Part shown: piece after piece, positions 10,860-19,294 of the stretch | Position numbering within the stretch: the first letter of the stretch is position 1 | Layout of the letters: each line of letters begins with the position of its first letter | Assembly (NCBI RefSeq): GCF_010994755.1 | Contig: NZ_WHSB02000004.1 | Location: 124,001 to 188,000 of the forward strand | DNA from: Shinella lacus | GTDB taxonomy: Bacteria; Pseudomonadota; Alphaproteobacteria; Rhizobiales; Rhizobiaceae | Reading direction: 5' to 3' | DNA: 64,000 nt | Notes under the pieces: generated by a model | What the model was told of the DNA's origin: nothing | Seen by the model: the letters and a program-made list of their open reading frames with translations, nothing else | Database searches by the model: none | Position numbers and translations under genes: made by a program

Positions 10860-11268
10860 TTGCCAGTTGGCCTGTAAGCCGGGTTCTGTATGGCTCCGGT
10901 CGAAACCGGAACGTGGCAGCCATTCATCTGGGACCGGACTTGCGCCCGGCCTCTTGCAACCCACCCGGATGACCGGCCCGGAAACGGGCTGAAACGCTTG
11001 CGCGTTTCGCGTCATCCCTATTCGGTTTTGCTCCCGGTGGGGTTTGCCTTGCCAGCCCTGTCGCCAGGACCGCGGTGGGCTCTTACCCCACCCTTTCACC
11101 CTTACCTTCCGAGGAAGGCGGTTTGCTTTCTGTGGCACTTTCCCTGGGGTCGCCCCCGCCGGACGTTATCCGGCACCGTGTTTCCGTGGAGCCCGGACTT
11201 TCCTCACCCTGCGGCCTTTCGGCACTTGCAAGGCGCGGCTGCCCGGCCAACTGGCAGGCGCTGACTAG
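10860..11268 (-). ncRNA. rnpB: RNase P RNA (bacterial type A)
   Basis: Read on the minus strand, this contains the conserved RNase P RNA blocks. GAGGAAAGTCCGGGCTCC lies near the 5' end (about 11205-11188), the GGTAAGGGTGAAAGGGTGG and AAGAGCCCACCGCG blocks lie in the middle, and the 3' end reads CAGAACCCGGCTTACAGG. The extreme ends pair (GCCAGTTGG near 11255 with CCAACTGGC at 10862-10870), forming helix P1. The length of about 400 nt fits alphaproteobacteria. It matures the 5' ends of tRNAs. The exact 5' end is uncertain by about 10 bases. Confidence 0.95.
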
Positions 11269-11304
11269 CCTATGCGGAACGGAAAGACCAGAGAGAAACG
11301 GAGC

Positions 11305-12486
11305 TTAGCGGAAATGAACCGCGAAATCCGACTTGTAGTCCGGTTCGTCCATCCGGCCGCGAATCACCAGGTCCGCACCGATACGGCCGATCTCGTCGGA
11401 ACTTTTCGCCGCCGTCCCGTTGCCGCCCGTCAGAAGCGCCACGCGCTCGCCCCCGACGAAGCCGGCATAGGGATAGCCGTGCACCGTGTACGTCGTGACG
11501 CAGGGAACGGAGACGAGCCGCACCGGATCGAGATCCGGAATGGAACGGGCCAGCAGCCGCTTCAGATGGGCGGCCGCTTCCGGACCACCCTCGCCGCGGA
11601 ACCAGTCGCGGATCGCCTGCTCCTCCTCGATCTCGATGTCCGTCGGATCGCCACCGATCTTCAGGTAGGACTGGCCGTCCGGATAGACGATCGGCGGCAG
11701 GAAGTAGAAATGCTCCGAGGGGATGGTGCTCTCGTCGATCCAGGACGGCATCTCCTGGTAAGCTGCCGCCTGCCCCGGCGAAAGCTGCGCCAGCACGACC
11801 GTGCGCGCCTTGATCGTCAGCGCCGGCACCTTCGGCAACAGCCCTGGTGCCCGCGAAAAGCCGCCGGTCGCCACCAGCACGCGCCCGCCCGTCACGACCT
11901 CGCCCGACTTCAGCGTGACCGTCGCCCAGTCGCCCGCATCGGTCACCGAGACCACATCCTCAAGAATAGAAACACCGCCCGCCTTCTCGAAGCAGACGAT
12001 CTGCGCGGCGACGAGCTTGCGCGGGTCGATATAACCGGCACCCTTCGCCTCGAAGACGCCCGCCGAGGTTTCCGGAAGGTCGAACCAGGGGAAACGCGAG
12101 CGCAGTTCCGCGCGGTCGAGCACGGGTGCGTCGAGCCCGTGGCGCTTCGCCACCGCCTCGACCGAATTGACGAAGTCGCCGCCGGCGGGACCGCAGATCA
12201 GGCAGCCGGTCTCGCCGTAGAAGGCGATGCCGCTCTCGGCCTCGATCTCGCGATAGCGCGCAATGGAGCGATTGGCGAGCAGCGCCCAGTCCGGGTCCTC
12301 GTCGATCGTGCGGGTGATGCGGCCGCTGTCGTAATGGCTGGAGAAGACGCCGTCATGGTTTTGCCAGTCGGTCGGTTCGCCCCGGCCGACGAGCGCCACG
12401 GAAGCGCCCGTTCTCGACAGGTGCCGCGCTGCCGCAGCCCCCATCATGCCCCTGCCGACGACGACGAAATCGAAATGCCGATCCAT
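11305..12486 (-). CDS. FAD-dependent oxidoreductase (DAO / sarcosine-oxidase-like)
   Basis: A 393-residue flavoprotein of the D-amino-acid oxidase superfamily. The N terminus has the ADP-binding fold FDFVVVGRGMMGAAAARHLS, and the C-terminal flavin-contact segment includes GYPYAGFVGGERVALLTGGNG. Overall length and layout resemble monomeric sarcosine oxidase or N-methyl-amino-acid oxidases, which oxidise secondary amines using FAD. The substrate cannot be read from sequence. It stands alone between rnpB and the SLT gene on the same strand; its stop is about 36 bp from the 5' end of rnpB, so the rnpB promoter probably lies within its 3' end. Confidence 0.85.
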   Translation of the reverse strand: MDRHFDFVVVGRGMMGAAAARHLSRTGASVALVGRGEPTDWQNHDGVFSSHYDSGRITRTIDEDPDWALLANRSIARYREIEAESGIAFYGETGCLICGPAGGDFVNSVEAVAKRHGLDAPVLDRAELRSRFPWFDLPETSAGVFEAKGAGYIDPRKLVAAQIVCFEKAGGVSILEDVVSVTDAGDWATVTLKSGEVVTGGRVLVATGGFSRAPGLLPKVPALTIKARTVVLAQLSPGQAAAYQEMPSWIDESTIPSEHFYFLPPIVYPDGQSYLKIGGDPTDIEIEEEQAIRDWFRGEGGPEAAAHLKRLLARSIPDLDPVRLVSVPCVTTYTVHGYPYAGFVGGERVALLTGGNGTAAKSSDEIGRIGADLVIRGRMDEPDYKSDFAVHFR

Positions 12487-12563
12487 GCTGCATCCTCACC
12501 TGAACGCTGACGGCATAGCATGCTCGCGGGCCGAATCCAGCCCGCGAAACGTTACCGTCGACA

Positions 12564-13277
12564 TTAGTCGATGATGCTCTGGACCTTGCCGCAATAGCGC
12601 TTGGAGACCGGGTTCATGCGCTTGGCGCCATGGCCGGCATTGTATTTCAGGATCGTGCCGCAGGTCGTGCCGCCGCCGAGCTCATGGGCCATGGCGAGAT
12701 ACTTCATGCCGAACTTGATGTTGGTTTCCGGATCGTAGAGACCCTTGGCGCCGCCGCTATAGCCCATGGCGCGTGCTGTTGCCGGCTTGATCTGCATGAG
12801 GCCGATTTCGCCGGCACTGCCGCGCGCCCGCGGGTTGAAATTGCTCTCGACGCGAACGACGGCATGGGCGAGATCCACCGGCACGCCATAGGTCTTCGCA
12901 TAGGTCTGGATCAGGCTGGAATAGCTTGCCGACTTGAGGTCCGCCGTCAGCGGGTTTTCCGCCTTGGGGTAACCGGTCGTGCTGTTGAAGGTCTTCAGCT
13001 TGCCGACGACCACGCCGTCCTTGTCGACGACCGTCGTGCGCTTGGAGCGCTTGCTGGATACTTTGCGGGATTTCGTCTTGCTGGCTACCTTTTGGGATTT
13101 CGCCTTGCTGGAAACCTTGGTGGGTTTCGCCTTGCTGCCCGCATCTTCCTTGGCGGAGGGCTGGAAGAGATATTGTTTTTTCGTCGGCCCGTTGGTGGCC
13201 TCGGCATGCGCCATTCCGGCGGAAAAAACGGACACACAAAAGCAGGCCGCGCTAAGGGCAGCAAGAAGTCTTCTCAT
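12564..13277 (-). CDS. Secreted SLT-domain lytic transglycosylase with Lys/Ser-rich linker
   Basis: A 237-residue protein with a signal peptide (LLAALSAACFCVSVFSAGMAHA, residues about 4-25) and a basic linker at residues about 45-85 built of repeated K-V-S-S-K type units. The C-terminal SLT domain has catalytic Glu near residue 143 (VVRVESNFNPRARG), followed by GEIGLMQIKPATARAMGY and AYLAM/YNAGHG-type motifs. It should cleave glycan strands to 1,6-anhydro-MurNAc ends in the periplasm. It is monocistronic, and its linker charge is unusual compared with the neighbouring transglycosylases. Confidence 0.9.
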   Translation of the reverse strand: MRRLLAALSAACFCVSVFSAGMAHAEATNGPTKKQYLFQPSAKEDAGSKAKPTKVSSKAKSQKVASKTKSRKVSSKRSKRTTVVDKDGVVVGKLKTFNSTTGYPKAENPLTADLKSASYSSLIQTYAKTYGVPVDLAHAVVRVESNFNPRARGSAGEIGLMQIKPATARAMGYSGGAKGLYDPETNIKFGMKYLAMAHELGGGTTCGTILKYNAGHGAKRMNPVSKRYCGKVQSIID

Positions 13278-13502
13278 CTAGTTTTCGTCTCCAAAAGGCG
13301 CAAAGGCAGAGCCCTGGCCGGCGGCATCTCAAGCCGCACAGACCGCGCAAACGTCTCGATCCTCGTTGATAGCGATCAGGCCCTGACCGCATGTTGCGCT
13401 GCACTGAACGCAGCCGGAAAAGACATGGCCAATCGGGTCAGGATGTGGCGAAGCGGTAAACTTCTGTTACAGTCTGTAATATTCGAATATTCGTAAAGGC
13501 TG

Positions 13503-14267
13503 TCAGGCGGCCAGCCGCGGCAGGGCGGAAAGCAGCCTGTGCAGCGTGTCTATGGTCGAAAAATCGGCAATGCCATCGACCCGTTCCGGCCGGAAATGAC
13601 GCTGGAAAGCGGCCACGTCCCCTTCGGTTTTTTCCGAGTAAAAACCATTGATTTCAGTGCCATAGCCGTAGAGCGACAGCATCGTCTGCAAGGCTTCGAC
13701 GGGTTGGCCCAAATCGCCGCGCTGGAAGAAGCGCCCGCCGGCGATCGGCGATGGCGTCACCCAGTGCCCGACACCCGCGGCATGGAGGCGCATCCAGGGG
13801 AATTTTTCACCCGGATCGACCTTGCGAATGGGGGCCACATCGCTGTGCGCCAGCACCCGCTCGGGGGCGATTTCCCACCTTCTGCCACAATCGAGACACA
13901 GTTCGACGACCGCTTTCACCTGCATTTCGGGGAAATCCGGCAGCCCGCCGGGATGGCCGGCATTGGCGATCTCGATGCCGATGGAGGCCGAATTGATGTC
14001 GGCCTCACCCTTCCAGACGCTTTTCCCGGCATGCCAGGCGCGGTCCGCCTCGCGCACGAGCTGCTCGACGCGCCCATCCTCATGCACGAAGTAATGACAG
14101 GAGACCTGGCTTTCCGGCGCGCGAAGCCACTTCAGCGCGCCGTCTGCCGTTGCCATGCCGGTATAATGCAGGAGGATGATGTCCGGGGAGCGCCCGCCCG
14201 CCCGTTCGCCAAAGTTCGGCGACGGCGCGGCGGTCGCACCGGAATAGTCACATGTGAATGCGCTCAT
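13503..14267 (-). CDS. N-acetylmuramoyl-L-alanine amidase (Amidase_2) with peptidoglycan-binding domain
   Basis: A 254-residue zinc amidase of the AmpD/AmiD type, which removes stem peptides from MurNAc or anhydro-MurNAc. Zinc ligand candidates are His in ILLHYTG (near residue 34), His in VLAHSDVAP (near 141) and Asp in RKVDPG. A PG_binding_1 domain occupies residues about 185-250 (DLGQPVEALQTMLSLYGYG). No signal peptide is evident, so a cytoplasmic recycling role like AmpD is possible. Its ATG overlaps the stop of the upstream DjlA-like gene by 4 bp. Confidence 0.9.
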   Translation of the reverse strand: MSAFTCDYSGATAAPSPNFGERAGGRSPDIILLHYTGMATADGALKWLRAPESQVSCHYFVHEDGRVEQLVREADRAWHAGKSVWKGEADINSASIGIEIANAGHPGGLPDFPEMQVKAVVELCLDCGRRWEIAPERVLAHSDVAPIRKVDPGEKFPWMRLHAAGVGHWVTPSPIAGGRFFQRGDLGQPVEALQTMLSLYGYGTEINGFYSEKTEGDVAAFQRHFRPERVDGIADFSTIDTLHRLLSALPRLAA

Positions 14268-15004
14268 GCAGCGCAGCGTTCCTTCTCGATCGCCTCATAG
14301 GCAGCGTTGAGCGCGGCCATGCGGTCGTTCGCGATCTGATGGAACTCGGCCGGCACGCCACGCGCCACCAGCCTATCAGGATGGTTCTCCGAGGCAAGCA
14401 CCCGGTAGCGCTTGCGGATCTCGGCAAAATCGTCGCTCGGCTTGACGCCCAGAACTTTATAAGGGTCACGACCGCTGACATGGACGTGGCGCGCGGTGAT
14501 CTGCTCGAAGCGCTCGTCGGCCATGCCGAAGATTTCGGCGACACGGCCGAGGAAGGCCATCTCGTTCTCGTGGATCAGACCGTCAGCCTTGGCGATATGG
14601 AACAGGCCATCGACGATGTCTTCCAGGATCGGGCAATTCTTCTCGCAGGAGACGCAGAGCGCCTTCATCTTCTCCGCATAGGCCTCGTAGCCGGCGACAT
14701 CCTGGCGCGCGAGGTTATAGAGCCGGGCGACATTGGCCGCCTGGTTATCCGGATATTTGAAGATGTCCTTGAAGGCATCCACCTCGGCCGTCGTGACGAT
14801 GCCGTCCGCCTTCGCCATCTTGGCGGAAAGCGCGATCATCGCGATCGAGAAGGCAACCTGCTTGCGCGTTTCCGGATCCCCTTCGAAAAGGGTACGCACG
14901 GCTTCCACCACGCCGGACAGCACGTTGCTGGCGGCATCCGAGACCATGCCGACGAGGCGATCCCACACGGCACTGATGAAGCAACTGGGCGAATTCTGGA
15001 ACAT
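14264..15004 (-). CDS. DjlA-like co-chaperone (TerB plus DnaJ domain)
   Basis: A 246-residue protein with a TerB/DjlA-like helical domain (residues about 40-160; AFSIAMIALSAKMAKADGIVTTAE and HIAKADGLIHENEMAFL are the paired acidic repeats). A C-terminal J domain (residues about 175-245) has the HPD motif in ASENHPDRLV. The J domain should stimulate DnaK. There is no clear membrane anchor, unlike enterobacterial DjlA. The frame opens earlier with TTG at 15040; the ATG at 15004 is chosen as the more likely codon. It forms a two-gene unit with the amidase. Confidence 0.87.
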   Translation of the reverse strand: MFQNSPSCFISAVWDRLVGMVSDAASNVLSGVVEAVRTLFEGDPETRKQVAFSIAMIALSAKMAKADGIVTTAEVDAFKDIFKYPDNQAANVARLYNLARQDVAGYEAYAEKMKALCVSCEKNCPILEDIVDGLFHIAKADGLIHENEMAFLGRVAEIFGMADERFEQITARHVHVSGRDPYKVLGVKPSDDFAEIRKRYRVLASENHPDRLVARGVPAEFHQIANDRMAALNAAYEAIEKERCAA

Positions 15005-15257
15005 AAGGTGATCTTGATCAGACAATTGCAGGGAAAGCAAGGCACGGAACCCGCATTTCTTGTCCGGATGACGAAATTTTGATGGCCCTCATGAAGTGGA
15101 GGCATCGGAAATCCGGCGCTGCGGGATTTTCGCCTGTGGAGCACGAAAGACAATCCGTCATGGAGTGCGGATAAGTTCACCGCGCCGTTTCCCTTGAGGG
15201 GGATTCTGCGCTAGACAACGCCCACCCATCCAGACGTGCTGAAGCCGAGGAGGAATT

Positions 15258-16472
15258 ATGGCCAAGCAGAAAGTCGCAATGCTGACCGCCGGCGGGCTCG
15301 CGCCCTGCCTGTCGTCCGCCGTCGGAGGCCTCATCGAGCGTTACAGCGACGTCGCACCGGAGATCGAGCTGGTCGCCTATCGCTCGGGCTACCAGGGCGT
15401 GCTGCTTGGCGACCGCATCGAGATCACCAAGGACATGCGCGAAAAGGCGCCGCTCCTGCACCGTTACGGCGGCTCGCCGATCGGCAACAGCCGCGTCAAG
15501 CTGACGAACGCCGCCGACTGCGTGAAGCGCGGCCTCGTCAAGGAAGGCGAGAACCCGCTGCGTGTGGCCGCCGAGCGCCTCGCCAAGGACGGCATCACCA
15601 TACTGCACACGATCGGCGGCGACGACACCAACACGACGGCCGCCGACCTTGCCGCCTATCTTGGCGCCAACGGCTACAACCTCACCGTCGTCGGCCTGCC
15701 GAAGACGGTCGACAACGACGTCGTGCCGATCCGCCAGTCGCTCGGCGCCTGGACGGCAGCCGAAGTCGGCGCCGGCTTCTTCGACCATGTCAGCAACGAA
15801 CAAAGTGCGGCACCGAAGACGCTGGTCGTACATGAAGTGATGGGCCGCCATTGCGGCTGGCTCACCGCCGCCACCGCGCGCGCCTATATCCAGAAAACCG
15901 GCGCCAACGAATATGTCGACGGCTTCATGATGAACAAGCAACTGAAGAACATCGACGGCCTCTACCTGCCGGAGCTGGACTTCAACCTGGAGGCCGAGGC
16001 CGAACGCCTGAAGGCCACCATGGACCGCGCCGGCTTCGTCACGCTCTTCGTTTCGGAAGGCGCCTGCCTCGACGCCATCGTCGCCGAGCGGGAAGCGGCC
16101 GGCGAAACCGTCAAGCGCGACGCCTTCGGCCACGTGAAGATCGACACGATCAATGTCGGCAACTGGTTCTCCAAGCAGTTCGCGGCGCTTCTCGGCGCAG
16201 AACGTTCCATGGTTCAGAAGTCCGGCTACTACGCCCGCTCGGCACCGGCCAACCGCGACGACCTGCGCCTGATCCAGAGCATGACCGACCTCGCCGTCGA
16301 AAGCGCGCTGAACAAGGTCTCCGGCGTCACCGGCCATGACGAGGGCCAGGGCGGGAAGCTCCGCACCATCGAGTTCCCGCGCATCAAGGGCGGCAAGCAC
16401 TTCGATACCTCGGCAAAGTGGTTCGGCGAGGTGATGGATGTCATCGGCCAGAAGTGGAAGCCGGCGGACTGA
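15258..16472 (+). CDS. pfp: Pyrophosphate-dependent 6-phosphofructokinase
   Basis: A 404-residue cytoplasmic enzyme that interconverts fructose 6-phosphate and fructose 1,6-bisphosphate using pyrophosphate. The motif HTIGGDDTNTTAADLA has GGDD, the established PPi-type residue pattern (ATP-type enzymes have GGDG). PKTVDNDVVP carries the lysine associated with PPi use, and the MGRHCGWLTA and ESGAC-like FVSEGACLD motifs follow. The start has GAGGAATT directly before the ATG. It is followed by a strong terminator, so it is monocistronic. Confidence 0.95.
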   Translation: MAKQKVAMLTAGGLAPCLSSAVGGLIERYSDVAPEIELVAYRSGYQGVLLGDRIEITKDMREKAPLLHRYGGSPIGNSRVKLTNAADCVKRGLVKEGENPLRVAAERLAKDGITILHTIGGDDTNTTAADLAAYLGANGYNLTVVGLPKTVDNDVVPIRQSLGAWTAAEVGAGFFDHVSNEQSAAPKTLVVHEVMGRHCGWLTAATARAYIQKTGANEYVDGFMMNKQLKNIDGLYLPELDFNLEAEAERLKATMDRAGFVTLFVSEGACLDAIVAEREAAGETVKRDAFGHVKIDTINVGNWFSKQFAALLGAERSMVQKSGYYARSAPANRDDLRLIQSMTDLAVESALNKVSGVTGHDEGQGGKLRTIEFPRIKGGKHFDTSAKWFGEVMDVIGQKWKPAD

Positions 16473-16508
16473 TGATTGTTCTTGACGCCAAAATAGCGTG
16501 ATGGCTTG

Positions 16509-16542
16509 CTCCCCGGATCGATACTGATCCGGGGAGTTTTTT
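16509..16542 (+). terminator. Rho-independent terminator after pfp, overlapping the next RBS
   Basis: A perfect 11 bp stem, CTCCCCGGATC (16509-16519) and GATCCGGGGAG (16526-16536) with a 6-base loop, is followed directly by TTTTTT (16537-16542). The ATG of the LysE-family gene begins at the next base. The GGGGAG of the 3' arm is also the only plausible Shine-Dalgarno sequence for that gene, at a suitable distance (6 bases). Confidence 0.92.
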
Positions 16543-17172
16543 ATGTCCTTCGAACATTGGCTGGCCTTCGCCGCAGCCTCCGCCGTCATGCTGGCCATTC
16601 CAGGCCCGACGATCCTCCTCGTGATCTCCTATGCGCTCGGCCATGGCCGCCGCACCGCAGGCGCCACCGTTGCGGGCGTGGCCCTCGGCGATTTCACCGC
16701 CATGACCGCCTCCATGCTCGGCCTCGGCGCGCTGCTCGCGACCTCCGCCGCCGTCTTCACCGTGTTGAAATGGGTGGGCGCCGCCTATCTCATCTGGCTC
16801 GGCATCAAGCTGTGGCGGGCACCCGTCTCCAGCGGTGCCGAAGGCGAGGCGCCCGCGGAGGAAAAGCCGTTCCGCATCTTCGCCCACGCCTATGTGGTGA
16901 CGGCGCTGAACCCCAAGAGCATCATCTTCTTCGTCGCCTTCCTGCCGCAGTTCCTCGACCTTACCCAGCCGGTGCTGCCGCAGATGGTGATCTTCGAAGT
17001 GACCTTCCTCGTGCTCGCCACGCTGAACGCCTTTTCCTACGCCCTGCTCGCCGCCGCCGCCCGCAAGACCATCCGCAAACCCTCGGTCCAGAAGGCCGTC
17101 AACCGCACCGGCGGCACGCTGCTGATCGGTGCCGGATTGCTCACCGCCGGCCTCAAGCGGGCGACCACCTGA
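16543..17172 (+). CDS. LysE/RhtB-family amino acid exporter
   Basis: A 209-residue inner-membrane protein with six hydrophobic segments and the family N-terminal signature AVMLAIPGPTILLVISYALGHGRR (GPxxLxV plus GxRxG-like turn). Family members export amino acids such as lysine, homoserine or threonine. The middle segment NPKSIIFFVAFLPQFLD is also typical. The substrate is not predictable. The start at 16543 is supported by the family N terminus but sits directly on the U-tract of the pfp terminator. Confidence 0.9.
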   Translation: MSFEHWLAFAAASAVMLAIPGPTILLVISYALGHGRRTAGATVAGVALGDFTAMTASMLGLGALLATSAAVFTVLKWVGAAYLIWLGIKLWRAPVSSGAEGEAPAEEKPFRIFAHAYVVTALNPKSIIFFVAFLPQFLDLTQPVLPQMVIFEVTFLVLATLNAFSYALLAAAARKTIRKPSVQKAVNRTGGTLLIGAGLLTAGLKRATT

Positions 17173-17304
17173 GACGTCGGTAAGCCTACGGGTTGCCGCT
17201 TCGCGCCTGATCGGCTATGGACGGGGACGGCCACGGCCGATTGATTTGCAAAACGTGCGGGCGTTCCAGCGCCCGCGCATCCCGGCAAACCGAGAGCGAC
17301 GACC

Positions 17305-18219
17305 ATGGCTGATACTTCCGTTTCCCGTCCAGCACGCCTTGCCACGCTTGCCTGCGCAGGCCTTCTTGTTACGCTTGCCGGCTGCGCCAGCGTCGCCGAC
17401 GACGCGACCTCGGCGAAAACCGTGTCGCCCACGTCGACCACGGAGATTGCCGCTGCGGACGGCACGACGACCGAAGTCGCCTATGCCGCCCTCCCCGCCG
17501 CAAAGCCCGGCACGGAGAACACGGCACAAGCCCTGCCCACACCGATCATGGTTGCCGTTGCGACCGATGCCGAAGGCGGTGCCGTGCCGGTCTCGGCCCT
17601 TACGGAATCAAAATCCATGACGGGTGCAGCCGCCGCGACGGCCGCCCTTGCCGGCAACACGGCGACCAAGGTCCAGCCCATGGACACGGTCATCGGCGTC
17701 TCGGTGATGGAGCCGGGCTTCGACAGCGGCGAGCCCGAAGGCCTCGAACAGCTTGTCGCCAGCCGCAAGATCGTGCCGATGGCCAAGCCGGCGCTCATCA
17801 GCAACGCCGTGCTGACGACACAGACGCGTCTCGTCGTGACGCAGGGCGATCAGCCTTTCAAGAAGTCCGGCACGCCGATCGACGCGATCATCAGCAAATA
17901 TGCGGCGCTCTATGGCATACCGGAATCGCTGCTGCATCGCGTCGTCAAGCGCGAGAGCACCTACAATCCCAAGGCCTATAATCGCGGCCATTACGGCCTG
18001 ATGCAGATCAAATATGCGACGGCCAAGAGCATGGGCTTCGACGGCCCGGCCGAAGGCCTGTTCGACGCCGAGACGAACATCAAATATGCCGGCAAATACC
18101 TGCGCGGCGCCTGGATGGTCGCGGACGACAAGAACGACGGCGCGGTGCGCCTCTACGCCGCCGGTTATTATTACCACGCCAAGCGCAAGGGCCTGCTCGA
18201 CGAGACCGGCCTGAGATAA
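17305..18219 (+). CDS. Lipoprotein lytic transglycosylase (SLT domain)
   Basis: A 304-residue protein with a lipoprotein signal (LLVTLAGCAS, lipid-modified Cys near residue 28), a long Ala/Thr-rich linker and a C-terminal SLT domain. Catalytic Glu lies in RVVKRESTYNPKAYN (near residue 217), followed by GHYGLMQIKYATAKSMGF and YAAGYYYHAKRKG. It should be anchored at a membrane and cleave murein glycan strands. Its stop is 4 bp from the stop of the convergent GNAT gene. Confidence 0.9.
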   Translation: MADTSVSRPARLATLACAGLLVTLAGCASVADDATSAKTVSPTSTTEIAAADGTTTEVAYAALPAAKPGTENTAQALPTPIMVAVATDAEGGAVPVSALTESKSMTGAAAATAALAGNTATKVQPMDTVIGVSVMEPGFDSGEPEGLEQLVASRKIVPMAKPALISNAVLTTQTRLVVTQGDQPFKKSGTPIDAIISKYAALYGIPESLLHRVVKRESTYNPKAYNRGHYGLMQIKYATAKSMGFDGPAEGLFDAETNIKYAGKYLRGAWMVADDKNDGAVRLYAAGYYYHAKRKGLLDETGLR

Positions 18220-18223
18220 GCCG

Positions 18224-18811
18224 CTACCGCGCGGCCTTCAGCCAGAACGACATCGGCTTTTCCGTCTCGTTGTCTTCCCCGATATCCTGCCAGGCCAGCA
18301 TCGTGCGCAGATCCGCGCGGTGCTCGTATCCGCGCTTGCCCCAGAATGCATCGAGCGGCACATAGTCCGTCGGGCGCAGGGGATGGTCCTGCGGCCGTTC
18401 GACGGCGCAGAAGCTGCACCAGTCGAAGCGGCCGAGGCGGCGCGCATAGGCTTCGCGCTCCTCGAAGAAGCGCACGCCGAGCCCCCTGCCCCGGTAGCTT
18501 GAAAGCAGCACCGATTCGCCGAAATAGAAGATCTTTTCCGGCGCGATGCCGGCGGCGATGAACGGCGCTTGAAAAACGTCCGACGCATCCGGCATCGGCA
18601 CGCCGGTCGAGGCGCCGACGATGCGCTCGCCGTCGAGCGCCAGCACGAACAGGCTTTCGGGCGACCTTGCATAGGTCGCGAGATAGGAGGCCTCGTAGTC
18701 CTCGCTGCCTTCGTAGAGGTACGGAAAAGCACGGAAAACGTGCGTGCGCAGCCGCGCGAGGTCCGCGATATGCGGCGTCACGGCTTCTCCCTGGACGATC
18801 TTGATGTGCAT
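18224..18811 (-). CDS. GNAT-family N-acetyltransferase
   Basis: A 195-residue protein with the GNAT fold. The acetyl-CoA binding motif is in ESVLLSSYRGRGLGVRFFEERE (RGRGLG pyrophosphate loop, residues about 105-115). Preceding strands include LFVLALDGERIVGASTGVP. The acceptor substrate is unknown. It is a single gene, transcribed away from the SnoaL-like gene; the 70-80 bp between them must hold both promoters. Confidence 0.85.
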   Translation of the reverse strand: MHIKIVQGEAVTPHIADLARLRTHVFRAFPYLYEGSEDYEASYLATYARSPESLFVLALDGERIVGASTGVPMPDASDVFQAPFIAAGIAPEKIFYFGESVLLSSYRGRGLGVRFFEEREAYARRLGRFDWCSFCAVERPQDHPLRPTDYVPLDAFWGKRGYEHRADLRTMLAWQDIGEDNETEKPMSFWLKAAR

Positions 18812-18892
18812 GATCCGTGAATGTTCCCAAAGGCTTGAACAATGCTATAAGGCGATCTGGTTCCGCCTGACGCCATTGATATGAGGGATGAC

Positions 18893-19294
18893 ATGCCAGC
18901 AAAAGAGACGATCCGCGCCTATTACGATGCTTTCAACAGGCAGGATATGGAGGCCTTCCTCGATCTCTTGCACGACGACGTCGTCCACGACATCAACCAG
19001 GGCGGTCGCCAGGTCGGCAAGCAGGCATTTCGCGACTTCATGGCGCATATGAACCGCAGCTACCGCGAGACGCTGACCGACATCGTCATCATGTCGAGCG
19101 AGGACGGCAAACGGGGTGCGGCGGAATTCGTCGTCAACGGCCAGTATCTCGCCACCGACGAGGGCCTGCCGGAGGCAAACGGCCAGACCTATGTGCTGCC
19201 CGCCGGCGCCTTCTTCGATATCCGCGACGGCAAGGTCGCGCGCATCTCCAACACCTACAACCTCAACGACTGGATCGCTCAGGTCGGTGCCTGA
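18893..19294 (+). CDS. SnoaL-like / ketosteroid-isomerase-related protein
   Basis: A 133-residue protein of the NTF2-like fold. The pattern IRAYYDAFNRQDMEAFLDLLHDDVVHD at the N terminus and FFDIRDGKVARISNTYNLNDW at the C terminus is typical of ketosteroid-isomerase-related proteins. The catalytic role is unknown. An upstream in-frame ATG exists at 18881, but 18893 has GAGGG at proper distance and is preferred. The last 16 bp overlap the 3' end of the convergent serine hydrolase gene. Confidence 0.8.
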   Translation: MPAKETIRAYYDAFNRQDMEAFLDLLHDDVVHDINQGGRQVGKQAFRDFMAHMNRSYRETLTDIVIMSSEDGKRGAAEFVVNGQYLATDEGLPEANGQTYVLPAGAFFDIRDGKVARISNTYNLNDWIAQVGA

